A stretch of DNA of 64,000 nucleotides, from NCBI RefSeq assembly GCF_035594125.1, contig NC_087155.1, positions 3,492,692-3,556,691 of the forward strand. The letters run 5' to 3'. The DNA comes from Scylla paramamosain (lineage: Eukaryota > Arthropoda > Malacostraca > Decapoda > Portunidae). Positions 43,841 to 54,744 of this stretch are shown here, one piece after another; position 1 is the stretch's first letter; each line of letters begins with the position of its first letter. The notes beneath the pieces were generated by a model. It made no database searches. It was given only the letters and a program-made list of their open reading frames with translations, and had not been told where the DNA came from. The position numbers and the translations under genes were made by a program.

Positions 43841-44844
43841 CTCGGCTTTTGCATTTTGTGTGGTCTAAGAACCTTCCCTTCTCAACAGATGATGTGAAAA
43901 AGGTGTGTGCTACTTGTAAGGTCTGTGCACAGCAAAAACCACAATTCCATCGTTCAGCACAAGGGGTCCTCATTAAAGCCACACAGCCGATGGAATGCCT
44001 TAGCATTGACTTCAAAGGACCTTTGCCTTCCACCACAAACAATAAGTACATACTTACAGTTGTTGACAAATACTCACGTTTTCCTTTTGCACTTCCTTGT
44101 CCAAATATGCATTCAAAAACAGTAATCAAATGTCTTGAGTCTATCTTCAGTCTTTGTGGAATGCCAAGTTTTATTCATTCAGATCAAGGTCCTTCTTTTA
44201 TTTCTCAAGAACTGAAGCTGTACCTTTCTCAGAAAGAGGTAGCAACAAGCAAAACAACACCTTATCACCCAATGGGTAATGGCCAGGTTGAGAGGTACAA
44301 CGGAATTATTTGGAAAGCTGTTTGTTTAACACTTGCATCTCATGGTTTGAGGAATCAACACTGGGAGATGGTGCTTCCTGAGGTTTTGCATTCAATAAGA
44401 TCACTCTTATGTACTGCAACCAATGAGACCCCACATGAGCGTTTCGTCAGGTTTCAACGACTTTCTAGTTTTGGAAATGGATTACCATCATGGCTTTTGA
44501 CCCCTGGACAAGTGTTATTGCGACGGCATGTTAGGTCTAGCAAACGCGAACCATTAACTGATCAGGTAGAACTTGTTGATGTGAACCCAATATATGCAAG
44601 TGTCAAATATCCAGATGGCCACGAGTCAACCGTGTCTATCCGTGACTTAGCTCCAACTCCTGAGAGTCCGACGACTCCTGTGCACCAGGAAGAAGCACAA
44701 GGAAATATAGAGACCCCAGGTTCACCCAAAACCCAAGGTGTACAACCTCATAATAATCATGATTCCCATTCACCCACTGGGCCAATTGAGTTAAGGAGGT
44801 CGACTCGTGTGTTGATGCCCCCCGATCATTACAGATGGGATTAA
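43819..44844 (+). pseudogene. integrase of the LTR retrotransposon
   Basis: The frame restarts with LCHPGITRLLHF and continues to VCATCKVC, forming the His-His-Cys-Cys zinc-binding domain (about 43822-43940). The catalytic core has Asp in LSIDFKGPL (44008-44010), Asp in HSDQGPSF (44182-44184) and Glu in GQVERYNG (44290-44292). The last two are 35 residues apart, the DD35E spacing of retroviral-type integrases. The C-terminus carries a short tail ending RRSTRVLMPPDHYRWD before a TAA. The integrase itself looks undamaged but is out of frame with the RT, so it would not be made as part of a normal polyprotein. Confidence 0.9.
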
Positions 44845-44900
44845 ACCTGATATGTTCGGATATCTACCTGGAACTCATTTTGTTAATGTTGAATTTTTCT

Positions 44901-44912
44901 AGGAGGGGAGAA
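44901..44912 (+). promoter_or_regulatory. polypurine tract of the LTR retrotransposon
   Basis: Twelve purines (aggaggggagaa) lie immediately before the 3' LTR, the expected primer for plus-strand DNA synthesis. Confidence 0.9.
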
Positions 44913-45249
44913 TGTGGTAATTATTGTACATTGGCAACACTGATTGGCGTTACTGTTTTCACGTTTGGTAGCACTGTGTATCGTCAGTCACAATGGTACC
45001 ACAGGCCAGTGTAGACCCAGCTGTTTCCTTCTGTTAATGTGTGAGTTTGTGTGTGTATTTATGTTGTTTTGTCCTGTTATGTACTGTGTTCTTGCTGTGT
45101 TGCATGATTGTCATTAATTGTTTATATTGAGTTAATGTGTTGTGTAATTGTCGGTAGTTATTTTTGTCTGTATCTGTTACAGATATGAGAGCCTGGTATT
45201 TTGTTGAATAAAGCTTGGAGTTGCCACCAAGCGTTTCAGTCTCATTACA
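44913..45249 (+). repeat. 3' long terminal repeat
   Basis: 337 bp, nearly identical to the 5' LTR. Differences I can see are gca/gta, tcgt/tctt and a small change near gtttatctg/gtctgtatctg. It is followed by the target duplication ccaat at 45250-45254. Confidence 0.95.
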
Positions 45250-45254
45250 CCAAT

Positions 45255-47320
45255 TAACTCACCAGTGCTTGCAGTGTGACGCTGTTCTGCAGCAGCCTTG
45301 CTCTTGACATGGGTCGGAGGTCCTTAAATATCCTCTGGACCTCAGGATAGGCAATTGCTGTGAGGGGAAGACAGCTGAGTCTGGACAGGTTGAGAGATGT
45401 GATGCTTAGCAGGGTGGAGAGTGGGTAGTGAAGTGCAGTGCGGTGGGAGTAGAAATGCTGGCAGAGGAGCAGGAAGTGGTCCATGGTCTCAGAGGAACAG
45501 CCCTACACTATGGGCAGAAGGGGTCACTTTATCAAAGTTTGTAAATAATGTCGCGTGACTCCCTTTTGTGGTGCGAGTTTTGCTGTCCACCACACCCCGA
45601 TTCTACACCTCCTCCACCAAGGTTAAGGCCTTGGTGTCGGTGAATCATTGTCTCCTTGTTTTCTTAGGGGTTTCAATAGCCATGATGAATGCATTGTGAG
45701 GACAGTTGAGTGTGGTGAGTGGTGGCTGTGGGTGCGTGACATTGTATCAAAGTTTGTAAACAATGCCATATGACTTCCTCTGCGATAACACAAAGCCTCC
45801 CTGTGATTCGCTGCCTTGCGTGTGATGTCGAGTCAGTGACGCATCACTCCAGCAGCCAATGAGCACACTTAGGGGCTTAGCAACCTCCATCCACCAACCC
45901 CTGAAATTCTTTGTGAATACTGTTTCTTGGAGATTGTAATGCAGTTGCTGTGAGAGCGGAGTTATGCCATTTGCCTGATCACAGAATGTTAGGTAGCAAC
46001 CTGTTTAGTGGATCTGGCCCCAGCTGTTGTGAGATGTAAACATGTATCTGGCATATGGCGTTGGCAGTGAGTGTGAGAAATTACAGGGATAATAAAGTTT
46101 CTTCATAAGAGTGTTAAAAAGATAGTGCAATTTTAATTGTATGAAAGTGTGTCTTACCTCAAGGGGTAACGGCATCACATTCTAAAGAACGCAGTGAAGC
46201 TTGCCCGTGTCACCGGGTTCGACGCATAATCGACCACTTGTTTGTTTTGGTACATGTAATGCATGATGCATGGTCACTTAGGCAAATTCTTCCTGACTGT
46301 TGTCATTCTATGTGAATTATCGGAAAGTATGACATGTTATATATTGTTACCTTGAAAGAAAGAGTTGTTTTGTGGTGTAATACCAATCATCACTTTGTTT
46401 ACATGTGCGAAGATGTCTAGGGTTTGATTTTAAAGCCTCTGTTGCCACTTACCACCAACCACTGCCTCAATGCTGAACCTTGGCCTCATAGGACACAGGC
46501 TCATTTCCTGAGACTTTTTTTTGGGGGAGAAAAGGTGCATCTTATGAGCCATCAAATACAGTAACTATGAGGATTTGATGATGTGTGTTAATATAACTAA
46601 TGTAACTACTTATAGTAATTAGATACTCAGGTAACTGTGAGGATTTAGTGATGGGTGTTAATATAATCACACTTAACGCAACATGATGACATGCATCAGA
46701 TCACGCAGATGAGAGGGCGACTTCCTGTGTTTATGCTGGTGGTGTTCATCTGTAGAACTGGCTGAATCCGCTAAAGTGTAGGGAACTCTGTATTGATTCA
46801 TATATTTTATGGAATTGACGATGTGATGTGTCATGACGCTGATGTACTACAATGCCTGTTTTACCTATTGATATATCTTTCTCTGTTGTTCTCAGTATTA
46901 GTGAAGATATGTTAATTCGCAGGTTTGACCGCTTCTGGATACAAAGAGCGAGTACTACACAGCTCATTTCAGTCACCTTCAGTACAATACATTAATAAAG
47001 CGTCGCACGGCGCTTACACTCCGTGTCTTCCAGTTGAAGTCTTCCTTCTTCACTTGTTCAAAACCCTACACCAGCACCTTTAGTCTCACTTGTGCTACCT
47101 CAACTTAACTTAATATCCAGTTGCCCTTCCAGTCTTTCACTGTGCTCATGTAGACTTAAGTATTGTGAAAATAAAAGATAAGTTTAGTATACAGATTTAC
47201 TTTCACCCCCAAAAAATTAGCTTAATGTACTACATATAAAAAAAATACTTTTAAATAGTGAAAATTTTAAACGCAACATGTTAATAACCTATTAGCATAT
47301 CTAAAAATAAGAATAATTCT
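45255..47320. other. non-coding stretch with a possible retroelement tail fragment
   Basis: No intact gene is seen. On the minus strand 45254-45490 encodes a Cys/His-containing segment (ETMDHFLLLCQHFYSHRTAL) that resembles the zinc-binding tail found after the RT in some LINEs, but the upstream frame is closed, so this is at most a fragment. A segment beginning atcaaagtttgtaaa occurs near 45530 and again near 45748. A segment around gaggattt(g/a) with ttaatata occurs near 46568 and 46638. These look like local duplications. Nothing else was recognised. Confidence 0.45.
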
Positions 47321-47322
47321 CT

Positions 47323-47440
47323 ATGTAACACAATTTTTGTCTTTGCCAAGCAAGTGTTATTTTCCAACTCTTTTCTTTGCAAAACAATAGAAAATGTCCA
47401 TTATTCCTGTCAAACTTTGCTTTTGTGGATTTTAGAATGA
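47323..47440 (+). repeat. left inverted repeat of the candidate DNA transposon
   Basis: Starts near ctatgtaacacaattttt and ends near tgcttttgtggattttagaa. It matches the complement of 49885-50006 with gaps. The outer limit is uncertain by some tens of bases. Confidence 0.5.
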
Positions 47441-47599
47441 GTTTTTGTCCCAAAATAGCTAAATTTCACCATTTTTCACCATTTTTTGGGACAGGAAACA
47501 AAAAAGAAATTCAAATAACACTTAAATTTATTTTAAAACTTCTGAAACATTTTTTTTAGGATTAAAAATTAACAGTTTTCTTGATTTCCATGAATACAA

Positions 47600-49285
47600 C
47601 AAATTACTTGTATTGAAGAATCCCTGATATCTCTGTTCAAAGTTCATTATATCTTGGTGGAAGCATTCCCCCTTGTTCCTCTGAATATGCTCCCATATTC
47701 CCCTTGAAGTTGTTGAGGTGAGCATCTAGGATATGGACCTTCAAGGACATTCTGCAGCCCATCTCACCATAGCTTTTCAGTAAAGCTTCAACCAATACCA
47801 TATAGTTATCAGCCTTGTTGTTACCAAGAAAGCCCTCTACTACAGTAATGAAACACTCCCAAGCTTTTTTTTTTTTTCTGTGAGCTGTAGAAATTCTGAG
47901 CATTCCATAATTTTCCTTACTTGTGGTCCAATGAAGATACCAGCTTTCACCTTTGCCTCTGAAAGCTTAGGAAAGAAGTCTTGAAGATATTTGAAGGCAG
48001 TAGACTCCTTGTCAAGAGCTGTAACAAATTGTTTCATGAGACCCAGTTTGATGTGTAGTGGAGGAAACAAAACCTTTTGAGGATTCACCAATGGCTCACA
48101 TTTGATATTGTGTGCTCCCACTGTAGTGTCAGTCCTTGGAGGCCAGTGCTTTCTCTGGTAATGTGCTCTTCTGTCTCTGCTGTCCAAAGGCAAAGAAAAC
48201 AGGGATTCTTGGTAAAACCTCCTTGCAGTCCCACCAAGAAAGCCACCATCTTGAAGTCTCCAATAACTTCCCAGCCATACTTGTTCTAGTTCAAAGTTTC
48301 CAGTAAAAGCTTTACACTGCTGTAGTCCTCCTTAAGATGCACAGAATGAGCAAGAGGTAGAGATGGATACTTGTTTCCATTGTCCGGAAGTACAGCTTTC
48401 AGGCTTTTGAAGGAGCTGTCAACGAAGAGTCTCCATTCATCTGCATTGCAAGCAATTCCAGTAGTATCAAAGAAGCCTGAAACATCATTGCAGTAGCATA
48501 GCCTGTCCTCCTTTGCAAAGAAGCTGAAGAAATGTTTGTGACGTTTTCTTTGCCTGGTCACTTGCACATTATCATCAAGTAAATCTCATTCCTTCACCCT
48601 TGAAATCAAAAGGTCACCATTTGACTTTGTCAAACCATGATCTCTGATGAGGTCATTGAGGTCTCTTTGGTTTGGGTAGTAAGGATTCCTCCCACCTACA
48701 ACTGTATCTGTGATGTCACAGTCTTCCTCTCTGTTTAGCTCATCTTCTGACTTGCTGCTTTCTTCTGATAGTTGACTTCTTTCTGGGGAAGCTGGTACAG
48801 GAAGATCAGCACTGTACTGGTGCAATGGAAGATGGAATGTCTGGATAGAAAACGGCAAGTTCCCAGATCAGCATTTGGAAGGATCCACCATGCAGAAAAA
48901 GCAATCAGTTGAGTGATCAGTAGGTTCACACCATATTCTAGGAATAGCAAATTTCATGTGTTTTCCCCTCTATATCATCCTGTAAAAGAACAATGGTATA
49001 AGTTTCTATTAAACTTATTTTATTTTTTACTTTTAATTCTTAATTGAATTTTACTCTTGAAAAACTAACAGCTCTTTTACTTTCTAGTGTTCTCTTACAA
49101 TGCTCACCAGCAAAATGAGGTGCCCAGGTCTTGTCTTGGTCCCCAACTGGCACAGAAAAATATGCTTTGTAAGCTTCACACATTTTTTTACAAATGCTGT
49201 CACTGAAAACTTCTTTGCTCTTGTCTTGATGAATTGACCACATATGTAGCAGAATGCATCTGGAGAATGATTGCAGCCTCTTCAT
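47600..49285 (-). pseudogene. broken gene of an uncharacterised multi-copy protein family, probably transposon-borne
   Basis: Reading down the minus strand, several frames hold collinear pieces. 49285-49074: FSDSICKKMCEAYKAYFSVP and WAPHFAGEHCKRTLE, with a Cys-x2-His-x2-Cys-like pattern. 48586-48858: ESSKSEDEL and NPYYPNQRDLNDLIRDHGLT. 48286-48567: CNADEWRLFVDSSFKSLKAV and YPSLPLAHSVHLKEDYSSVK. 47840-48193: PPLHIKLGLMKQFVTALDKE and FFPKLSEAKVKAGIFIGPQV. 47637-47903: MSLKVHILDAHLNNFKGNMG and AYSEEQG. I recognise these from memory as a family present in many copies in arthropods and other animals, without an assigned function. The gaps between frames are frameshifts. A likely intron separates the first piece from 48979, where ttgttcttttacag gives an acceptor; an in-frame TAG follows it. 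The D and E residues that might be catalytic cannot be assigned from this copy. Confidence 0.75.
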
Positions 49286-49410
49286 GCCATTTCACCCCTT
49301 GTAATGTGTCTTGTCAGGCAACCAAAGTAAAACTGATTGGTGGTCTGCAAGCCCCTACTGATATATTGTCAAGCAGTACTCTAAAATATTTTTAATCTTC
49401 CTAAAATGTG

Positions 49411-49640
49411 TTCTCAATCTTTCTAGAATATTCTTGAACCCACTTTAGAATATTATAAATCACTAGAAAATTCTTGTAGATTCTAAAAAAGTTCTTGATA
49501 CTTCTACATATTTCTACAGTATTGTAGAAAGTTCTAGAATATTCTGGAAATGTTTACATTGAATAGAATGTTCTTAAATGTTCTAGAAACTTCTAAAAGT
49601 GTCTGGTAGAACATTCTGGAAGATTTGAGATTTCTGAACT
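49411..49640 (-). promoter_or_regulatory. array of heat-shock-element-like TTCnnGAA modules
   Basis: The sequence between the broken gene and the right inverted repeat is built of nTTCnnGAAn pentamers at 5-bp spacing. 49421-49438 has four perfect alternating modules (TTCtaGAAtaTTCttGAA). 49527-49549 has five (GAAagTTCtaGAAtaTTC, then tgGAA). 49566-49593 has five clean modules and one degenerate one. Heat-shock factor trimers bind three or more such modules. Its position upstream of the minus-strand gene fits a promoter, but it could also be a degenerate short tandem repeat with no regulatory role. Confidence 0.5.
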
Positions 49641-49884
49641 GTAGGCATATTCTTCTAAATATGAAAAATTTCTTGCTAGATCCGGTCAGTTCAAGAATGA
49701 TCTTATTAAAATTAAAAATCTTTAGAACAATTTATATTTTTCTTTCATTGTTTTAACTTATTTTTAACATTTCAAAAGCAATTAGATAAGCAATTGAGAT
49801 TTTGTAAAGGTCTTTACCTGACATGAAAACCAATAGTAACCTATACTATAATGAAATAAGGCAAAAAAATGTAAATTCATTGTT

Positions 49885-50006
49885 CTAACCACAAAAGCAA
49901 AATTTAAGGTAAAAATAACTTTGTTCTATTTTATTTAGATGGAAATAACTTGAGCACTATGGTTTGGGGCCAAAGACAAGACAAAAGTGAAATTTTGTTA
50001 CACAGT
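49885..50006 (-). repeat. right inverted repeat of the candidate DNA transposon
   Basis: Reverse complement begins near ctgtgtaacaaaattt and ends near tgcttttgtggttagaa, matching the left repeat with gaps. This arm is slightly longer than the left because of insertions between the matching blocks. Confidence 0.5.
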
Positions 50007-50286
50007 GTTAAAATTGTTTCTCCCTAGGTGAGGTTGTCAATCCTTTCACAGCTGTGGGTGTTAAGTGTTGTTAGAGTATTTCTCTTGTCTATTGGTGGGT
50101 AAAACAGACTGGTGACTTCATTAGTGTGACCTGGCATTATGATCATTGTTAAGAAGGGTGCATGAGTCAAAAGTGGACCTCATAACCCATATTAAGCCCT
50201 GTACCCAGTCACAAAGGTGACGGGGGGGGTGGGGGAAGCTAGTCCAGGAGCGGCAACTCTGAGAAGGGGCTGGAAATTGTGGTCAT

Positions 50287-50423
<137 letters not shown>

Positions 50424-50556
50424 TACATCAAGCATAGAGATGTATTATCATAAATTTATTTGCCTGCATTGTTATATAGGTATATTATATAGCCATAGTA
50501 AGGGTATATTTATTACACTTATTTGCTGACAAAGACTATTAGCCTGCAATGCTTTA

Positions 50557-50719
<163 letters not shown>

Positions 50720-51415
50720 GTAAATGCATAGCTGTTATACTTTTTCTTTGCTGACACAGGCTATTAGCCTGCAATGCCATATGTATACATTATATAGATA
50801 ATAGTTATATAGGTTTTATTATAGTTTTATTTGCTGAGAAGGATATGTGCTATGTAGGGTGAACTTGTCCCCATGAATTCCATCAAACACTGCTAGTAAC
50901 TTTGTGTTGATGTTCAGTTTCCACTGAGAAGGCTACTCAAATAGGAAAATTCTGTGATATATCCACAGTTACCTGACTTTTAGTAATTGGTGAATCAAGT
51001 CTTATTCACCAAGCTTTCATCTTACAGTGGCCTGTACTATTTGCTCTTTGCTAATCAGGGGATAGAATTCCTAGTTAGAAAAATAGTGTACATGTGTTTG
51101 TTACCCATTTGTTCGAATGTAGAATTAATGTTCATACCCTCACTGACACTGACTGACAAAACTACTGTGTGCAGGATTACACCTAAGGAAGCTCATGAGA
51201 TCACTGGATTCTTCATTGGATGAGGAATTGAGCCTCACATTCCTACATCCATCTGCAAACAGTTGCCATTCCCATCATTGTAATCATGGCAGCTTGAACT
51301 ATAGCAGCTCAGAAATGTTGCTGCCCAGCTTATTGCAGCCAGGCACTGCAATTTGTTTATGTAAAACTCTAAGGTTTGCTTTCTTGATAAAGCTATAAGT
51401 AAATGTATAAAGTTT

Positions 51416-51417
<2 letters not shown>

Positions 51418-51497
<80 letters not shown>
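51418..51497. repeat. (AT)n microsatellite
   Basis: About 80 bp of AT dinucleotides, followed by a short GA run near 51506-51520. Confidence 0.96.
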
Positions 51498-51500
<3 letters not shown>

Positions 51501-51898
51501 ATGCAGAGAGAGAGAGAGAGAAAATGGATTAAAAAAAAGCATTAATTTACAACAAACATCCATTTCAATAATTTTTATATCTAAGTGGCTTCAAATCACA
51601 ACAGATTCTGCAAAGTTGTAGAAGGAATTATTGGCTTTATCATCTCGTATGAATTTCAATTATTTTCCTTACAATCAATAATTACTTTTGAACTATAATT
51701 TTGCTGTTGCCTGTTTTGCATTAAAATTTAATTACTAAATGAAACCACTTTCAAAATGGTGGAGGTTGGAGAAAGTGGTATGATACATGTGAGTATCAGA
51801 TGTGAGCCCAGATCCTAGTAACACTTTTTCAGTGTGCCTAAAACTCACTTAGCTAAGTAAGCAGGTGTTCATTCATCATAAACCCACAGGTTTGTAAT

Positions 51899-52047
<149 letters not shown>

Positions 52048-52051
52048 TTTA

Positions 52052-52055
52052 TTAA

Positions 52056-52092
<37 letters not shown>

Positions 52093-52145
52093 GTAATAAT
52101 AATAGTAATAATGATAATAATAATACCAATATAGTAATAGTAATA
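52052..52145. repeat. (AAT)n-type microsatellite
   Basis: A run of aataataat with occasional G and C substitutions, beginning eight bases after the (CT)n tract. Confidence 0.93.
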
Positions 52146-53286
52146 ATGTCTGTGTATATGTGTGTGTGTTACAAACTATAAAAATGCAGGATGCAACCCC
52201 AAGCTTCCACCTTGAAGGTGAAGCCACCACTCCTATTAGTAGATATTATCAAGCTTCCATAATGATATGTAGGAAAACCACTACTGTGGTGTTCACGAGA
52301 CATTGCTGCTAATCAAGAAAATGACTGAATTACCAGTTCAAAGGAAACCATTGCTGTCCTTGTCTCCTTGCACTCCAATGTTTCATGGGCAAGCTTTATG
52401 TTATTGTCACTCATCAACACCTGCATATTTTTGTATTGTTACATGTCGTATATAAATAAAATAACGAAATGTGCTGATTCCGAGACAATGACTGATAATT
52501 CAATGTCAGCAACATTACAGGAACAATAGGGAGTTGAAGAAATGGAAAGAAAATGTTTATTCACTTTTATTTATTTATTTTTCTATTTTACATATTTTAC
52601 ACATAGTCTACTGTAACCAATTTATACATGAGATGCAGGAATTTTTTATTATAATTTTTTTTTTTTTTTTACTATGGTAAGTTCAGTTTTCTGGTAGCTT
52701 GACGAACACACACATAACCATGTGATGTCAAGTTTCCTCTCTTCCTCTGTATATCGTTCAAGGATGGCTGCCACATCTGTCGCATGTGCATGCCTGTGCA
52801 TGTGCAGAATACATCCATCTGATGTGAAATGCCGATAGTAATGTGGTGAAAGCAGATATGAGCAATGGTGTTAGGAAAAATCATGGCCAACATTGCAAGT
52901 ATTAATATTGTTCCAATGAGGAACAATAATGGTATCACTGTGCCGCCAGGTAGTGAGGACAGGCATTGACAATAATACATGAGCTGCTAGTGACTAAGTG
53001 GAGGCAGCTTGGAGCAACCAGAAGTGGCATAGACAGTGACTGGTAGGGGGAACAGGGACCGACATTATATAAAGAGCTGTGGTGGCCCCGAAAAGAGACA
53101 CAGAGCGCCTGTTTCCTATCTGTGCCACACTACGACACCAGATAGAAGTGAAGCCAAAGAGAAGGAGAGAAAGTACTTGTTTTCCACCTGTGCTTCCCTT
53201 GCCTTACACTACAACATTAGTCGCCTGTAATGCAAGGAGCAGGTCTAGCAGCTCTCCAATTCACAGGTCATTCATAGGGGTGAGAA

Positions 53287-54703
53287 TTTTTTTTTTTTTT
53301 TCTTTTTTTTTTTTTTTTATGTAGGAAGGATACTGGCCAAGGGCAACAAAAATCTAATAAAAAAAATGCCCACTGAAATGCCAGTCCCATAAAAGGGTCA
53401 AAGCAGTGGTCAAAAATTGGTGGATAAGTGTCTTGAAACCTCCCTCTTGAAGGAATTCAAGTCATAGGAAGGTGGAAATACAGAAGAAGGCAGGGAGTTC
53501 CAGAGTTTACCAGAGAAAGGGATGAATGATTGAGAATACTGGTTAACTCTTGTGTTAGAGAGGTGGACAGAATAGGGGTGAGAGAAAGAAGAAAGTCTTG
53601 TGCAGCGAGGCCGAGGAAGGAGGAGAGGCATGCAGTTAGCAAGATCAGAAGAGCAGTTGGCATGAAAATAGCGGTAGAAGACAGCTAGATATGCAACATT
53701 GCGGCAGTGAGAGAGGGGCTGAAGACAGTCAGTTAGAGGAGAGGAGTTGATGAGACGAAAAGCTTTTGATTCCACCCTGTCTAGAAGAGCAGTATGAGTG
53801 GAACCCCCCCAGACATGTGAAGCATACTCCATAGAGTTAGCAGCTGGGGGGGTAAGAAAAACTGGCGGAGACGTCTCAGAACACCTAACTTCATAGAAGC
53901 TGTTTTAGCTAGAGATGAGATGTGAAGTTTCCAGTTCAGATTATAAGTAAAGGACAGACCGAGGATGTTCAGTGTAGAAGAGGGGGACAGTTGAGTGTCA
54001 TTCAAGAAGAGGGGATAGTTGTCTGGAAGATTGTGTTGAGTTGATAGATGGAGGAATTGAGTTTTTGAGGCATTGAACAATACCAAGTTTGCTCTGCCCC
54101 AATCAGAAATTTTAGAAAGATCAGAAGTCAGGCGTTCTGTGGCTTCCCTGCGTGATATGTTTACCTCCTGAAGGGTTGGACGTCTATGAAAAGACGTGGA
54201 AAAGTGCAAGGTGGTATCATCAGCATAGGAGTGGATAGGACAAGAAGTTTGGTTTAGAAGATCATTAATGAATAATAAGAAGAGAGTGGGTTACAGGACA
54301 GAACCCTGAGGAACACCACTGTTAATAGATTTAGGAGAAGAACAGTGACCGTCTACCACAGCAGCAATAGAACGGTCAGAAAGGAAACTTGAGATGAAGT
54401 TACAGAGAGAAGGATAGAAACCGTAGGAGGGTAGTTTGGAAATCAAAGCTTTGTGCCAGACTCTATCAAAGGCTTTTGATATGTCCAAGGCAACAGCAAA
54501 AGTTTCACCAAAGTCTCTAAAAGAGGATGACCAAGACTCAGTAAGGAAAGCCAGAAGATCACCAGTAGAGCGGCCTTGACAGAACCCATACTGGCGATCA
54601 GATAGAAGGTTGTGAAGTGATAGATGTTTAAGAATCTTCCTGTTGAGGATAGATTCAAAAACTTTAGATAAGCAGGAAATTAAAGCAATAGGACAGTAGT
54701 TTG

Positions 54704-54710
<7 letters not shown>
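53287..54710 (-). mobile_element. 5'-truncated LINE, copy 5, directly abutting copy 4
   Basis: Minus-strand copy with a poly-A tail (poly-T at 53287-53318, one C inside), the family 3' UTR and the C-terminal half of the ORF back into the RT. It breaks off at about 54710 in 'gtagtttgaggga', exactly where the poly-T tail of copy 4 begins. A deletion of about 28 bp near 53832 removes part of the C-terminal region. The sequence is close to the intact copies, so the insertion is recent. Confidence 0.93.
53410..54658 (-). pseudogene. LINE ORF fragment in copy 5
   Basis: Pieces at 54443-54658, 54291-54488, 53781-54209 and 53410-53832 cover RT motif A ([11 protein letters not shown]), GVPQGSVL and the C-terminal tail. 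A stop after GVPQGSVL (54291 downwards), where intact copies continue with SPT, and the 28-bp deletion near 53832 break the frame. The endonuclease is missing because of the 5' truncation. Confidence 0.9.

Positions 54711-54744
<34 letters not shown>

Larger units (their letters stand above)
40890..45249 (+). mobile_element. Ty3/Gypsy LTR retrotransposon, complete structure, damaged coding region
   Basis: Two LTRs (335 and 337 bp, beginning TGTGG and ending TTACA) bound a Gag-PR-RT-RH-IN interior. The insertion is flanked by a perfect 5-bp target duplication, ccaat (40885-40889 and 45250-45254). A polypurine tract (aggaggggagaa, 44901-44912) precedes the 3' LTR. The RT-before-integrase order identifies Ty3/Gypsy. 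There is no envelope gene. The LTRs differ by about three substitutions and one 2-bp length change, so insertion was recent. The coding region nevertheless has an in-frame stop and two frameshifts, so this copy cannot move by itself. Confidence 0.96.
47321..50006 (-). mobile_element. candidate DNA transposon with imperfect terminal inverted repeats
   Basis: A stretch near 47323-47437 and the reverse complement of a stretch near 49885-50006 align collinearly. Matching blocks include ctatgtaaca/ctgtgtaaca, gtctttg, caagtgttattttcca/caagttatttcca, aacaatagaa/aaaatagaa and the exact 13-mer tttgcttttgtgg followed by ttagaa. These inverted repeats enclose a broken minus-strand gene and an array of TTCnnGAA modules. 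No target duplication could be fixed, so the outer ends are approximate. The superfamily is unknown to me. The alternative is a chance similarity of AT-rich flanks, which I think less likely. Confidence 0.55.

Noticed and set aside
46192..46235. A GGGTTCGACGC word resembling a tRNA B box
   Set aside because: No matching A box, acceptor stem or anticodon arm could be laid out around it, so neither a tRNA nor a tRNA-derived SINE is supported.
52672..52980. A 102-codon minus-strand frame with a hydrophobic stretch
   Set aside because: No family is recognised, and it lies in microsatellite-rich non-coding DNA. A single hydrophobic stretch in AT-rich DNA is weak evidence.
53036..53280. A possible promoter (ttatataaag near 53065) and short frames before LINE copy 5
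   Set aside because: A TATA-like word alone in an AT-rich region is not enough, and the frames are cut by the LINE without a recognisable product.
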